Under the pieces are notes generated by a model. It was not told the DNA's origin and did not search any database. It saw only the letters and a list, made by a program, of their open reading frames with translations. A program made the translations under genes and the position numbers. 64,000 nt of DNA from Mortierella sp. BCC40632 (Eukaryota; Mortierellomycota; Mortierellomycetes; Mortierellales; Mortierellaceae): contig WAEK01000014.1 in NCBI GenBank assembly GCA_011634665.1, positions 354,501 through 418,500 on the forward strand, given 5' to 3'. Within the stretch, counting starts at the first letter, position 1, and every line of letters begins with the position of its first letter. This document shows, in pieces, positions 1 through 10,500 of this stretch.

Positions 1-2
1 TT

Positions 3-1379
3 GTGATGGATGGATTGTTGTACTACAAAGGTCGTATCGCAATCCCTGACGACGACTCGATCAAGAAGGATATTTTATCCCATTGTCATGATGATCCCAT
101 GTCAGGTCACTTTGGAATCCACAAGACCCATGAGCTGGTTAGCCGTTCATATTCATGGCCCTCTATGAGAATGTTTGTGAAGCGCTTCATCAGTTCGTGT
201 GACACCTGTCAAAGGAACAAATCATCCAAGCATAAACCGTATGGTCTCTATGCACCTGTCCCAGTACCTGAGCTCCCGTGGTCCTCGTTATCCATGGACT
301 TCATCTACCCAGCTGCCAAGCTCTGAGGACTTTGACGCAATCCTGGTTATTGTAGACCGCTTTTACCAAGATGGCGCGCTTCATCCCCACGAAAGGTACC
401 GTGGGTGCTGAGGGGCCTCGCCACTCTCTTCTTACAACATATCGTGTCCAAGTATGGCCTGCCAGACGAAATCATGACCGACCGCGGATCAGTATTCACT
501 GCTGAATATTCCCGACAATTCTTGGACGCCCTTCGTGTCCAGCAAAACATGACCACATCCTATCGACAACAGACGAATGGTCAAGCAGAAAGGACCAATT
601 CCACCTTGGAGCAGTATCTACGGTGCTTCCTGAACTATCAGCAAGACAACTGGTCAGAACTATTATATTGGGCAGAGTTTTGTTATAACAACACCTTACA
701 TTCATCAATCAACATGACCCCATTCTATGCATACCAAGGATATCATCCCCGCTTCAGCGTCAACATCCCGCGAGTCGCCGCAAGTAATCCTAGAGCAGAA
801 GAACGACTCCTCCAGAATCTCAAGGAGCTTCAAGAGGACCTAAAGTTCCATATTGGGTACGCCCACGAGGCCCATGAACGTAGTGTCAATAGTCGCAATC
901 AAGAACAGCCCCATTATGAACAAGGTGACAAGGTTTGGCTCTTACGTACCAATATTCGTACCAAGAGGCCCTCACCCAAGTTGGACAACGTCCGGCTAGG
1001 ACCATTCAAGATCCTTGAAGCGGTAGGCTCGCGATCATTCAGATTAGAGCTGCCACGAGAGATGTCGCGTCTCCATCCTGTGTTCCATGTCTCTTTGTTA
1101 GAGCCCCATGTGGAGGAGAATGATCTACAAGACAGGAGAGCGCCCCCACCTCCGCCCGTGGAGATTGATGGCGAAACCGAATATGAGGTCGAGATCATCC
1201 TAGATTCAAGGCGTCGCTATGGCCGTTTGCAATATCTGGTCAAATGGTTGAGCCATGATGAACAAACGTGGGAACCGATTGACCATGTACAGCATTGTCC
1301 CGATTTAATCAAGACTTCCATGCAAGGTACCCCGGAAAGCCTCGCGGACCCATTGTCGCGCCTGGAGGCCCGCGCCTAA
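3..1379 (+). pseudogene. Ty3/gypsy integrase with chromodomain, frameshifted
   Basis: The first frame (3-326) carries the HHCC integrase zinc finger, ending in SCDTCQRNK, and the start of the catalytic core, with its first Asp in SMDF. The second long frame (405-1379) carries the rest of the core (Asp in TDRGSVF, Glu in GQAERTNSTLEQ), the GPFKI/LHPVFHVSLLEP region, and a chromodomain (EYEVEIILDSRR to LVKWL, then TWEP). Between about 310 and 416 the frame shifts three times, each explained by one extra base. The rest of the core is fully open. Integrase normally inserts the cDNA copy; the chromodomain reads histone methylation in related elements. I see decay or sequence error, not programmed frameshifting, because there are three events. 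Confidence 0.88.
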
Positions 1380-1387
1380 GAGGGGAA

Positions 1388-1726
1388 TGTCACGTACCTA
1401 GGCGAATGAACCTGTCTATAGGATCCTCATTCCTAAAGGAATGAGGGAATGAGGAAAAAGAATAGATTGAGACGGAGCTCTGATGAGCTCCGTCCCAAAA
1501 AATACTGAGTGCGCGCTCCGCGCCACTCAGCAGTCACCTCTTGTCCCTCCTCCGACGCGCCGCCTAGAATCCTACACACCGACTGGCCTGGGTCCCCAGT
1601 TCTCTGGGCTCCTGCCCCTAGATAGAAACACATAAATAGCCCTTAGATAGACATAGCATCGAACTTCAGTCTGCAATACATATTATCCTTGCCCTATAGA
1701 AAAATCTGCCTTGTCTGTCCTTGACA
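1388..1726 (+). repeat. 3' LTR of the Ty3/gypsy element (TG...CA)
   Basis: The segment starts TGTCAC just after the purine-rich tract that follows the pol stop codon, and ends TTGACA. TGTCA and TGACA form a perfect 5-bp terminal inverted repeat with TG/CA ends, giving an LTR of 339 bp. Inside are three consecutive stem-loops at 1425-1446, 1471-1494 and 1505-1530, and a TATA-like CATAAATAG at about 1631-1639. The assignment rests on structure alone, because the matching 5' LTR is outside the window. Confidence 0.75.
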
Positions 1727-1745
1727 CTCCACCATGTCCTTTGCG

Positions 1746-2174
1746 TCAATGGAAACACTGTCTTCCATTGCCCAAACTTGATGTAAGAAAAGGTCGATTG
1801 GTCTGGTGAGATTGGCGAGTCTCTTTTGAATCGAGCGTAATTGAAGATCGTGGCCTTTCTGGGAAGTTGAGAACTTGACTGAAAGGGGTCTTCGGTGGAT
1901 CGTACTGCATAAAGGCGTTCTTGGGGTACTGTCTGAACGACTCCCAGAAGTCTTCATCGCTGATGTCCTGCTCGAAAAAGGAGTTTGGGTCTGAGGGGCG
2001 TAGGGGAGGGTAGCGCTCACCCTCAGTTTCGGAGGGGTGGAAAGTGCGGATCTGAACTGGATCCTCCAACTGGGGATCGTTGTCGTGGGCATTGTCTCTT
2101 TTAAGAGCGGCAAGCTCTTTGGCCATAGTAGCCATTTGCTGTTGGAGAGAGGAGACAATATCATCTTGAGACAT
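1746..2174 (-). pseudogene. Gag-like N-terminal fragment of a second LTR retrotransposon
   Basis: This 142-residue frame starts MSQDDIVSSLQQQMATMAKE, a short coiled-coil-like start usual for fungal Ty3/gypsy Gag proteins, followed by an acidic, Pro-rich segment (SDPNSFFEQDISDEDFW). It reads towards the LTR ending at 1726 and is lost about 20 bp before it. It has no zinc knuckle and no protease. The simplest reading is that the first element inserted, in opposite orientation, into the gag region of another element. The retroelement assignment is from general Gag character and context, not a diagnostic motif. Confidence 0.5.
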
Positions 2175-3209
2175 GAGGGAAATTTGTGATCAAAAATTGC
2201 GTGCGGATAGTGTTCCTGGCGAAACAAAAGAAGATGTAGTACTCTGTAGTGTGGAGAGCTGAATTTATTTAGCGGGTATTTTTTCTGGATTTTCGAGTAA
2301 AGAAGGTTACACATATATGGTCCTGGCCCCAAATGGATAATGGGGGGTACACAAAATATTTACGGGGGGTAATTTTTCAATTTTACGGGGGTGAGAATTC
2401 CTTTTCTCGCATTTTTTTTTTCTTTTTTTGACTGACAAAAGATCTTACCATCTTTGGCAGACATAGGAACCTCTTGTAACGATCCTTGGCTATGAGTGGG
2501 AGCAATGACATCTGTCCTTGTCTACTGGAGAACGGGATCCTTCTCATATCCCCTCCTCTCTTTCTCCCATGCACACTCAATCTCCTCCTGTCCTTCACCA
2601 CCGCTCAAAGAGACATACTAGTCAAAGTGGGTGTCGACAGGTGTGTTTCCCATGGCAACGGTTGTAAAGCACTAGGATAAAGGTGGTTTTCTTTGTGCCA
2701 GTCCATGATCGGAGTTCACGAGACGACCCCCTTACCCCTTTCTCTACCTCCAATCCGCTTGATCTGCAAGAGAAAGAGGCAGAGGAGGGATGGCTGACGG
2801 ATCTAGATCGAAGTCGCATTGATCCACAGGGGTGTTGTGCGAAGGTTTTGGTCATTAAAAAAAAAAAGAAACAGGCAACGGGAAAGAAGTATGTGTTGAG
2901 GCGTGGTGGTGAGAAAATAAAATAAAGAATATGCGGTATAAGGTACAATTTTTTTTATGCGATTGCGATTGAGCGGGAACTAATCTAAAAAGAGACACAG
3001 AAATACGGCAGGAGAAGGAATATGCTGTGCGATGTAGGCGATTGAAAGAAGCGCAAATACATCAACAAACTCAGGGGTAGAAGGCTGAACGAGGAATAAG
3101 TGGTGCATGCGCATGACGAAAATTGACGCGTGTGAACAGCCTACAGGCGCTAGATGCTCAAGAAAAAACAAAAGCAAGAGAGGATTGTAGACTATGCGCG
3201 ACCCCCATC

Positions 3210-3244
<35 letters not shown>

Positions 3245-3531
3245 AGACTATGAGAGTAATGCAGAAATGTCTTTGGTCACAGTGGTAAAAGGAAACCACA
3301 TTCACATCCATACAGTTCCATACAGCTGCATAAAAAAGTGTGAAAGGTGAGAGGGATGGAATGGTACTACCGCGTGGATGCATCATCCAATGCAAAATAA
3401 CTTGACTACAGAGAATTACGCAAGCCCAAAGCTTAGGGTCATCTTGCCTGCCCCGACCCATCCTTCTCTGCCTATTGATGACACTCCTCCCCCACTCCCA
3501 ACCCCCATCCTCCATTACTAGTCTCATCACA

Positions 3532-3538
3532 TATAAAA
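3532..3538 (+). promoter_or_regulatory. TATA box of the copy A secreted peptide gene
   Basis: TATAAAA preceded by C-rich sequence. It lies about 125 bp before a canonical donor at 3657 and 232 bp before the proposed ATG at 3764. The same box is in the same place in copy B. Confidence 0.6.
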
Positions 3539-3763
3539 AGATCGATGACTCGCAGCATCTTAGATCGATACACTTCAAGATCCTACTTCAAGAGTCGTAA
3601 CCTAACATTTGCCTCTGCAAGAACTTCCACAAGAACCCACACACTCATCCATTCTTGTAAGTCTACATGGCTTAGCATTCGCAATCATCGATTGAGTGCA
3701 CCAATGACCCTCCAAACCCTGACCATTGATCACGATTGCCTTGGTATATCCTATAGACCCATT

Positions 3764-3991
3764 ATGCAGATCAAATCCGTCGCTCTCGTTGCTGTGCTCG
3801 CATCCGTTGTCTGTGCCAAGGGTAACTATGTTTGCCGTGCTTTCCATATCGACGGCGATTGTGACAAGTATATCTGTGTGAATGCCTATGGAAATTGCAA
3901 AGTCAACTCGGATGAAGATGTCGACTGCGATTGCTACGTCAAGGTTCACAAAGGCCCTTTCTTCAGGAGCGTCCAGAACTGGTGGCAGTAG
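3764..3991 (+). CDS. Small secreted cysteine-rich protein, copy A (75 aa)
   Basis: The protein has a signal peptide (MQIKSVALVAVLASVVCA, cleavage likely after residue 18) and a 57-residue mature chain with six cysteines at 24, 33, 38, 45, 55 and 57. The spacing C-x8-C-x4-C-x6-C-x9-C-x-C could form three disulfides. The CXC end resembles cysteine-stabilised folds such as defensins, but the x4 spacing is not the classical x3, so I give no function. The open frame extends upstream to 3545, but I chose 3764. The upstream stretch holds a TATA box and a probable 5'UTR intron (3657-3756: GTAAGT, a CTGAC branch-like site, TAG), and the signal peptide starts exactly at 3764. It differs from copy B at four residues (Y22F, E51G, V53A, N72S). 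Confidence 0.72.
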   Translation: MQIKSVALVAVLASVVCAKGNYVCRAFHIDGDCDKYICVNAYGNCKVNSDEDVDCDCYVKVHKGPFFRSVQNWWQ

Positions 3992-4905
3992 TTTAGAAGC
4001 ATCTGCTCTGATTTTTGAATAACAGTAACGAATGTGGTCGTCAGAAATTACCAATAAAAATAAAAATATATATAAGTGAAGCTTTGATGTCCGTTTTGGG
4101 GGTTTGGGGGTTTACACATGCCGTCTCAAGAACGTACTGGGCTCTGGTTTTTAAAAAAAAACCATGACTGTTCATGAGTTTTACTTGTAGCAGTTGACGA
4201 AGACTCCTTAGCCACCAAGATCTAGAAACAAGAATTTGCATAACATCTGAAAATTGGATTACCCTGTTGACCTTGCTGGTGCTAGTGGGCAATGAAGGTC
4301 GCAAGTAGTCATTGAAGCCTCCCTGAGCTCTGGCTAGTGAAACAAATGTACTGTGTGTCCAAAGGCTGTAGCCTAAAAGATTCTCCCAAAGTTGAGAGAC
4401 TTGTGTGAATGTTGACGTTGATAGCTCATGGCAATGGCAATCAATGAGAGCACGCTGTAAAGTGAATGAAGGCATTAAAAGAGTAGGTTTCGAAACACGC
4501 ACTTAGTAGCTTTTAAAAGTGAGATTAGGGTTCTAAGTTACTCCCGTCGCATACGTAGGACTTTGAGGACTATTTCTCATCTCTCAATCATCTTTGCTTT
4601 ACTAGTCATTCCATCCCTTTACTTTTCACTCGCTGTCTTTCCCCCTCACCTTGCACACGCTCAATGTACCATTACCTTTAATATCCAGAAAGCCCACCGC
4701 ACGCGCTCTGTTTTGGGCCTGAGTCCTCCATACTTCCTTTTGATTTTATCAATATGCCGTGAGTCTGTTCTTTACCAGTTTCAAGATGGTAAAGGTTTGT
4801 AAATCAAATCACTCCCAGAAAAGAAAGGGCATCTTATGTTGAGAATTTAGCACTCTGTCCCTTGACCGAGCAGTGACCTAACCCAGTTCCGGTGAGACTA
4901 CGATT

Positions 4906-5325
4906 TTGGATCCATTGGAGTACTATGTCCTCTGTGGTGCCTCGAAAGAACCTCTTGCTCTTGCGCACGCTTCTCATCGTCACCAAGGCAATGTGCTTGC
5001 TAAATGTGTCAAGTGTGGGGATGGTTATCATCTGGAGTGCCTGCCATCCGATCCAATGTGTCGACCCAGTCACCAAGGTCTCTCTTGGAGATATCCCCGT
5101 TGTACCATCTGCCTCATATGTCACAAATCTATTCACAAACTATCCACGGCTCTTGACTCTCAAAATAACCGGAAATCAACCCCCACCCCTCTTGAATGAT
5201 AACGCGTCTGAAGAGATTTAGGTCTTGCACTGTGCAAAATGCAAGGGTTTGACGCATCTTCAGTGTCAATTGACGAGCGAACTTTTCTTGGGTGAGATTG
5301 AACAATGGAAATAGGCTCCAGCAGC
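4906..5325 (+). pseudogene. Degenerate tandem PHD-finger gene fragment
   Basis: Frame 4906-5199 has the spacing of a PHD finger: LCGASKE, then AKCVKCGDGYHLECL (C-x2-C, H-x2-C), then W-x4-C and CTICLICHKS. Two expected zinc-binding cysteines are tyrosines (EYYVLCG and WRYPRC). A second PHD-like piece, LHCAKCKGLTHLQC, lies in another frame at about 5222-5265, directly after a TAG at 5219. Intact PHD fingers read histone H3 tails in chromatin proteins. Lost zinc ligands, a frame change that could mark a lost intron, and the stop codon point to a dead gene. The parent gene cannot be named. Confidence 0.6.
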
Positions 5326-7147
5326 ACGAGCTGTCAACCCCAGGCGTTTTGTTAATCGACATTATCAAGCGTATTATTTAACAAAGAACTGTTGAGTTTC
5401 TCCACGACCAAACCTAACGCAGTAAGGAGTAAGAAGTTTTTAACGGAGTCAAGTCGTTCTCTCTCATAGAATAACAGTAAGTCATAAGACTATTTTAAAA
5501 AAAAAAAAAAAAAAGCGTTCTTGAGGCTGCCTGACATTTCAGCCAAGAGATGGTCTAAGAATTCACTCCTTGGAACATTTTGGTAGATTAAGTCTTGCAA
5601 AGGCAAACAACAGGATGACATTTCGGAAAGAACCACAGTTGGAGAGAGCGTTTCCTTCACGGGGTCCTGGCCTGCGGGAAAGTCAACTGAAGAGCAAACT
5701 AGGCAAAAAATTAGACTTGTGGTCGTGTTAATTTCTTCCATGGGGCTTTTTTTTTTTTTTGGTTTACGGATCATTTGGCTAAGGTCGCCTAATTCTATCT
5801 CCTTGATGGACCTGGATGGGGGAGGAATTTTGTCTTCGTTTCACTCTCTCTTTCACTCTCTCCTCTTTTCTCTACAATGCGCTTGGTCATCGCCCTACCG
5901 GCAGAAGCTCCAGCTGAAGAGATCCTCTTGCATGCATTAGCTTATGTGAGGGCTCCTCATCCTTTATCCTAGTCTGACTTTGACTAGATGCTATGGATGT
6001 ACACTCTGCTCAAGCTCCATACGGCAAAGGCTTTAGGAAAACCTCGACAACGTTAGTCTTTGCAATGCACTCAAAAAAGTGGTATATAATCTCCCAATGA
6101 TTAGCGGTGTAAAGAGCATCTCCTTCTTCGACATGAGGGAACGGGGTTCACTCTTGTCTCCATTGTGGAAGAAACTGAAAAAAAATACTCTCCAATAGCT
6201 TTGACTAAAAGGACATTCTAGTTGGGTCGATCCCAACTGTTCCTGGGGGAGCTTGGGGAACCATGACCAAGATTACTACAAGGATCTTGTGATATTTGCC
6301 AATATAGCCAACACTGCACACATTCTTCTAATAAAGGGGGACATTCCCGTCTTGGACCAAAGACGGAAATGTTACATTTCATTTCTTTGGTGGCGCCCGT
6401 TGAGACTACAATCTTGTTTCTGAGCGCAATATGTCACGACCAGATGAAGCTGTGCAAGAAACCTGTGTTCATGACACGACTCATAAAAGCACCTCATGGA
6501 ATAGGCAGATCCATGCTAGTGTCGAGTGTTAAAGAAGGAGGAGGTCACAAGACACATTGCCACCAATAGTCCTGCGCATTAAAGTCAGATATTGTTTACT
6601 GGAGAGAAAGAAGTTTTTGGGGAGAGTCTGGACTTTTACCTGGGTCGACGTGTCCATGTCTAAATTGCTCGAACAGCGCGTCCTCTATTGTACACTCAGG
6701 TCGCATCGCACAACTTTCTTTACCCATCAAAAGCTAACGGTGACATTGAATGCAATGTTGAGATCAGACTCGAGCTCATGCCCGACATGCTCTTCCGCAT
6801 CGCCCATCATTCTCCATCTAACAAGATCAGCTCATCACAAAGGGGCAATGTGGTGGCCATTCCGACAAAAAAAGAAGCTGGACCTGAGCCACTATCCTGC
6901 CTGCCCGTTTGTTGACACTGTTTGAACGTGTGAACCCAGCGAAGGATATTTTTTTGTTGTTGTCTCTTGTTGAACTTCAGACTTCTTCCCGTCAATCCCA
7001 AGGGCGCTTTGACCCCTCTCACCGAAAGGAATACAACGCCAGCATGCCCTGCTCAACGATAGACTTCTCAAGCATGCGGGAGCATAGGTGCTGGAACAGG
7101 ATGAGAGGGGAGCTGAAGCACGGAATAAATCGATGCTCCACTCTGCA

Positions 7148-7183
<36 letters not shown>

Positions 7184-8093
7184 GCTGACAAAAGATCCTT
7201 CTGGAAGAAGCCATTGGATCTACTCGGAACTTCACCACAACATTGAAGTCTAGAGGCAAAGAAAAAGTCAACCGTCAACTCATGATAACCTACGACTTAT
7301 CGAGAGGCTCGCGAGTAGATGAATTTATAACAGTTAGAAGTCCAGAGGATCTATTGATGGGCAGCCAATTTCCGGTTGATTCCTTTTAAATGCGCTTTTT
7401 ATTTATCCAGTGGAATTGGGAGGCACAAGCATAAGAATGGAGACTGAAGCAGTGATGATGGCTATTTGCCAGGTTCTCAAATGAGCAAAATAGGAAAATT
7501 GGTACAAAGTGAAAAATAAAATCTAATGGGACCCAAGGTATCCGCCTCTTTTGTTAGTTTGATTGGATTGAAGATATTTTTCTATTAAATATTTAAGGAC
7601 TTTGGACTTGGCGGAATCAACTAGAGACTCACCCCCCTCCTCTCTTGCCTCAATGGCAAGAAGAGAAATTACTCTATCATTCCTCTTGCGGGCTGGATTA
7701 TATATGTTGTCCACCTTTTGGTCGAAAAAGATCCCTTCTTACTGTTCTTCACATCCGAAACCCCTTCCTTTTGGTCCTGATGGTAAATAGTTAAAGGTGA
7801 AGTGCTGATGCCATATTTCCATGTACAGAAGCAAGCTCTAGTTTACGCCTCAGACGTCTTGACTTTAGTCAAATATTGACCATCACTATTCGTTTCGTCG
7901 AACTCGCCTAGTGCTAGATCCTATCCATACTTTACTATTTTATTCTTGTTGAAAAACGGAAACAGAGCATCCTCAATCTTTCCCTCTACAGCACGACTAG
8001 ATGAGCAGCATATTTGTTCAAGGCAGGTCTGACGCCCGATGAGCTAATGCTTGAGCATAAAACATCAGTCACTCATGTATTGATTGAATTGAC
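5326..8093 (+). other. Decayed accessory sequence between the two duplication copies
   Basis: I find no gene I can support. Long poly-T tracts lie at about 5750-5761 and 7150-7182. A minus-strand frame (5490-5774) containing CCLPLQDLIYQNVPRSEFLD and a plus-strand frame (6688-6915) read like protein but have no recognisable domain, no clean start and stops around them. They are probably exon remnants. The 6830-6880 piece resembles 11776-11820, suggesting a dispersed, strongly decayed repeat. Confidence 0.4.
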
Positions 8094-9165
8094 ACCATCT
8101 TTGGCAAGTGTAGGAGCCTCTTGTAATGACCCTTGGCTATGAGTGGGAGCAATGACATCTGTCCTTGTCTACTGGAGAACGGGATCCTTCTCATATCCCC
8201 TCCTCTCTTTCTCCCATGCACACTCAATCTCCTCCTGTCCTTCACCACCGCTCAAAGAGACATACTAGTCAAAGTGGGTGTCGACAGGTGTGTTTCCCAT
8301 GGCAACGGTTGTAAAGCACTAGGATAAAGGTGGTTTTCTTTGTGCCAGTCCATGATCGGAGTTCACGAGACGACCCCCTTACCCCTTTCTCTACCTCCAA
8401 TCCGCTTGATCTGCAAGAGAAAGAGGCAGAGGAGGGATGGCTGACGGATCTAGATCGAAGTCGCATTGATCCACAGGGGTGTTGTGCGAAGGTTTTGGTC
8501 ATTGCTTAAAAGAAACAGGCAACGGGAAAGAAGTATGTGTTGAGGCGTGGTGGTGAGAAAATAAAATAAAGAATATGCGGTATAAGGTACAATTTTTTTT
8601 ATGCGATTGCGATTGAGCGGGAACTAATCTAAAAAGAGACACAGAAATACGGCAGGAGAAGGAATATGCTGTGCGATGTAGGCGATTGAAAGAAGCGCAA
8701 ATACATCAACAAACTCAGGGGTAGAAGGCTGAACGAGGAATAAGTGGTGCATGCGCATGACGAAAATTGACGCGTGTGAACAGCCTACAGGCGCTAGATG
8801 CTCAAGAAAAAACAAAAGCAAGAGAGGATTGTAGACTATGCGCGACCCCCATCCAATAAAAAAAAAAAAAAAAAAAAAAAGACTATGAGAGTAATGCAGA
8901 AATGTCTTTGGTCACAGTGGTAAAAGGAAACCACATTCACATCCATACAGTTCCATACAGCTGCATAAAAAAGTGTGAAAGGTGAGAGGGATGGAATGGT
9001 ACTACCGCGTGGATGCATCATCCAATGCAAAATAACTTGACTACAGAGAATTACGCAAGCCCAAAGCTTAGGGTCATCTTGCCTGCCCCGACCCATCCTT
9101 CTCTGCCTATTGATGACACTCCTCCCCCCTCCCAACCCCCATCCTCCATTACTAGTCTCATCACA

Positions 9166-9172
9166 TATAAAA
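9166..9172 (+). promoter_or_regulatory. TATA box of the copy B secreted peptide gene
   Basis: TATAAAA in the same context and at the same distance (232 bp) from the proposed ATG as in copy A. Confidence 0.6.
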
Positions 9173-9397
9173 AGATCGATGACTCGCAGCATCTTAGATC
9201 GATACACTTCAAGATCCTACTTCAAGAGTCGTAACCTAACATTTGCCTCTGCAAGAACTTCCACAAGAACCCACACACTCATCCATTCTTGTAAGTCTAC
9301 ATGGCTTAGCATTCGCAATCATCGATTGAGTACACCAATGACCCTCCAAACCCTGACCATTGATCATGATTGCCTTGATGTATCCTATAGACCTATC

Positions 9398-9625
9398 ATG
9401 CAGATCAAATCCGTCGCTCTCGTTGCTGTGCTCGCATCCGTTGTCTGTGCCAAGGGCAATTTTGTTTGCCGTGCTTTCCATATCGACGGCGATTGTGACA
9501 AGTATATCTGTGTGAATGCCTATGGAAATTGCAAAGTCAACTCGGATGGAGATGCCGACTGCGATTGCTACGTCAAGGTTCACAAGGGTCCTTTCTTCAG
9601 GAGCGTCCAGAGCTGGTGGCAGTAG
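9398..9625 (+). CDS. Small secreted cysteine-rich protein, copy B (75 aa)
   Basis: This is a paralogue of the 3764-3991 gene with the same length, signal peptide and six-cysteine pattern. The probable 5'UTR intron is at 9291-9390 (GTAAGT...CTATAG). By eye it differs from copy A by about eight substitutions in 228 nt, four changing amino acids and four silent. All cysteines, the signal peptide and the KVHKGPFFRSVQ tail are kept. The retained frame and promoter suggest both copies are still functional. Function is unknown; secreted antimicrobial or effector-type peptides are the general class to consider. Confidence 0.72.
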   Translation: MQIKSVALVAVLASVVCAKGNFVCRAFHIDGDCDKYICVNAYGNCKVNSDGDADCDCYVKVHKGPFFRSVQSWWQ

Positions 9626-10500
9626 TTTAGAAGCACCTGCTTTGATTTTTGAATAACAGTAACGAATGTGATCATTAGAGGTTGTCAATAAGATTTGTCA
9701 TTTATCCTAGAAGCACTTCAATCGCTTCCTGGTACCTTTTGGGAAAAAGGAGGTTTTCCCTTGGTGTTCGGCTTGGGGTTTTAGACGCGTACAGCATGTC
9801 GCCCTAAGGAGATACTGGACTCTGGTTTTAAAAAAGCCATGAATGTGCTTCAACGAGTTCTGCTTGTATCAGCTGGCGAAGATCCATTAGTCACCAGGAT
9901 CTAGAGACGCGAATTTGTATGTACCCGAAGATTGAATTGCCTTGTTGACCTTGCTGGTGTTAATGAACCATTCAGGTCGCAGGTAGCCATCGATGTGTCC
10001 ATGAGCTCTGGCTAGTGAAATATGCGCACCATGTGTCCAAGGGATGTAGCGTAAAAGAGTCTCCAAAAGTCTAGAAATTAATGCGAATACTGACGCGGAT
10101 AGTACATAATGATGGAAAGCAATCAATGAGAACGCGTTGTGAGGTGGGCGAAAGCGCAACAAGATTAAAGTGAGATTAGAGTCCTAGGGTAATTCTGTTG
10201 CATACCCAAGGTCTTCACTCTTCCCAGTCATTCCGTCTCTTCACTTTTCTCTCTCTCTCCTTTTTTTTTTCTCCGTCACGTGCACATGCTCAATGCACCC
10301 TTCTATCACAAACTCCTCAAATAGCCATGAAAACCATCGAACGCGCTCTAGCTCGGGACCGAGCCTTTCCATACCTACCTTTGATCTATCTAAAATATGC
10401 CATGAGTCTGTTCTTATCAATTTCCGACATGGTAAGGTCTTTAAATCAAATTGCTTCCCGGAAACAAAGAGTAGCTCATGTGGGGATATTGGCACATATT

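Larger units (their letters stand above)
1..1726 (+). mobile_element. 3' portion of a Ty3/gypsy (chromovirus) LTR retrotransposon
   Basis: The element enters from the left edge. It contains the end of pol (integrase zinc finger, catalytic core, chromodomain), then a purine-rich stretch at about 1379-1387 that fits a polypurine tract, then a 3' LTR. Gag, protease, RT, RNase H and the 5' LTR lie outside the window. The C-terminal chromodomain places it among the chromoviruses, which in other fungi target heterochromatin. The integrase reading frame is broken near its start, so this copy cannot make an intact polyprotein as written. The target-site duplication cannot be checked because the left flank is missing. 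Confidence 0.9.
2447..4850 (+). repeat. Segmental duplication, copy A (carries a small secreted protein gene)
   Basis: Copy A matches 8094-10500 in direct orientation. The match starts with a shared segment after 'accatctttggca' and runs to the region around 'tggtaaaggtttgtaaatca'. By eye the inner block (about 2490-3700) is almost identical apart from homopolymer length. The first ~40 bp and everything beyond about 3700, especially after the gene, are clearly diverged, with substitutions every few bases past 4040. Noncoding sequence upstream of the gene is more conserved than sequence downstream. Confidence 0.92.
8094..10500 (+). repeat. Segmental duplication, copy B (carries a small secreted protein gene)
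   Basis: This is the direct-repeat partner of 2447-4850. It differs by a shorter poly-A tract (about 8858-8880 against 3213-3242), a small change in an A-rich run near 8503, few changes up to about 9300, and many changes after the gene. The last 700 bp are alignable but strongly diverged. No target-site duplication or transposase is visible, so it looks like segmental rather than transposon duplication. Confidence 0.92.

Noticed and set aside
3545..3763. In-frame 73-residue N-terminal extension of the secreted peptide
   Set aside because: It contains the region after the TATA box and a canonical GTAAGT...TAG intron, and the signal peptide begins at the internal ATG; copy B has the same arrangement.
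2447..10500. The duplication as a transposon
   Set aside because: No terminal inverted repeats, target-site duplication or transposase, and its ends fade gradually.
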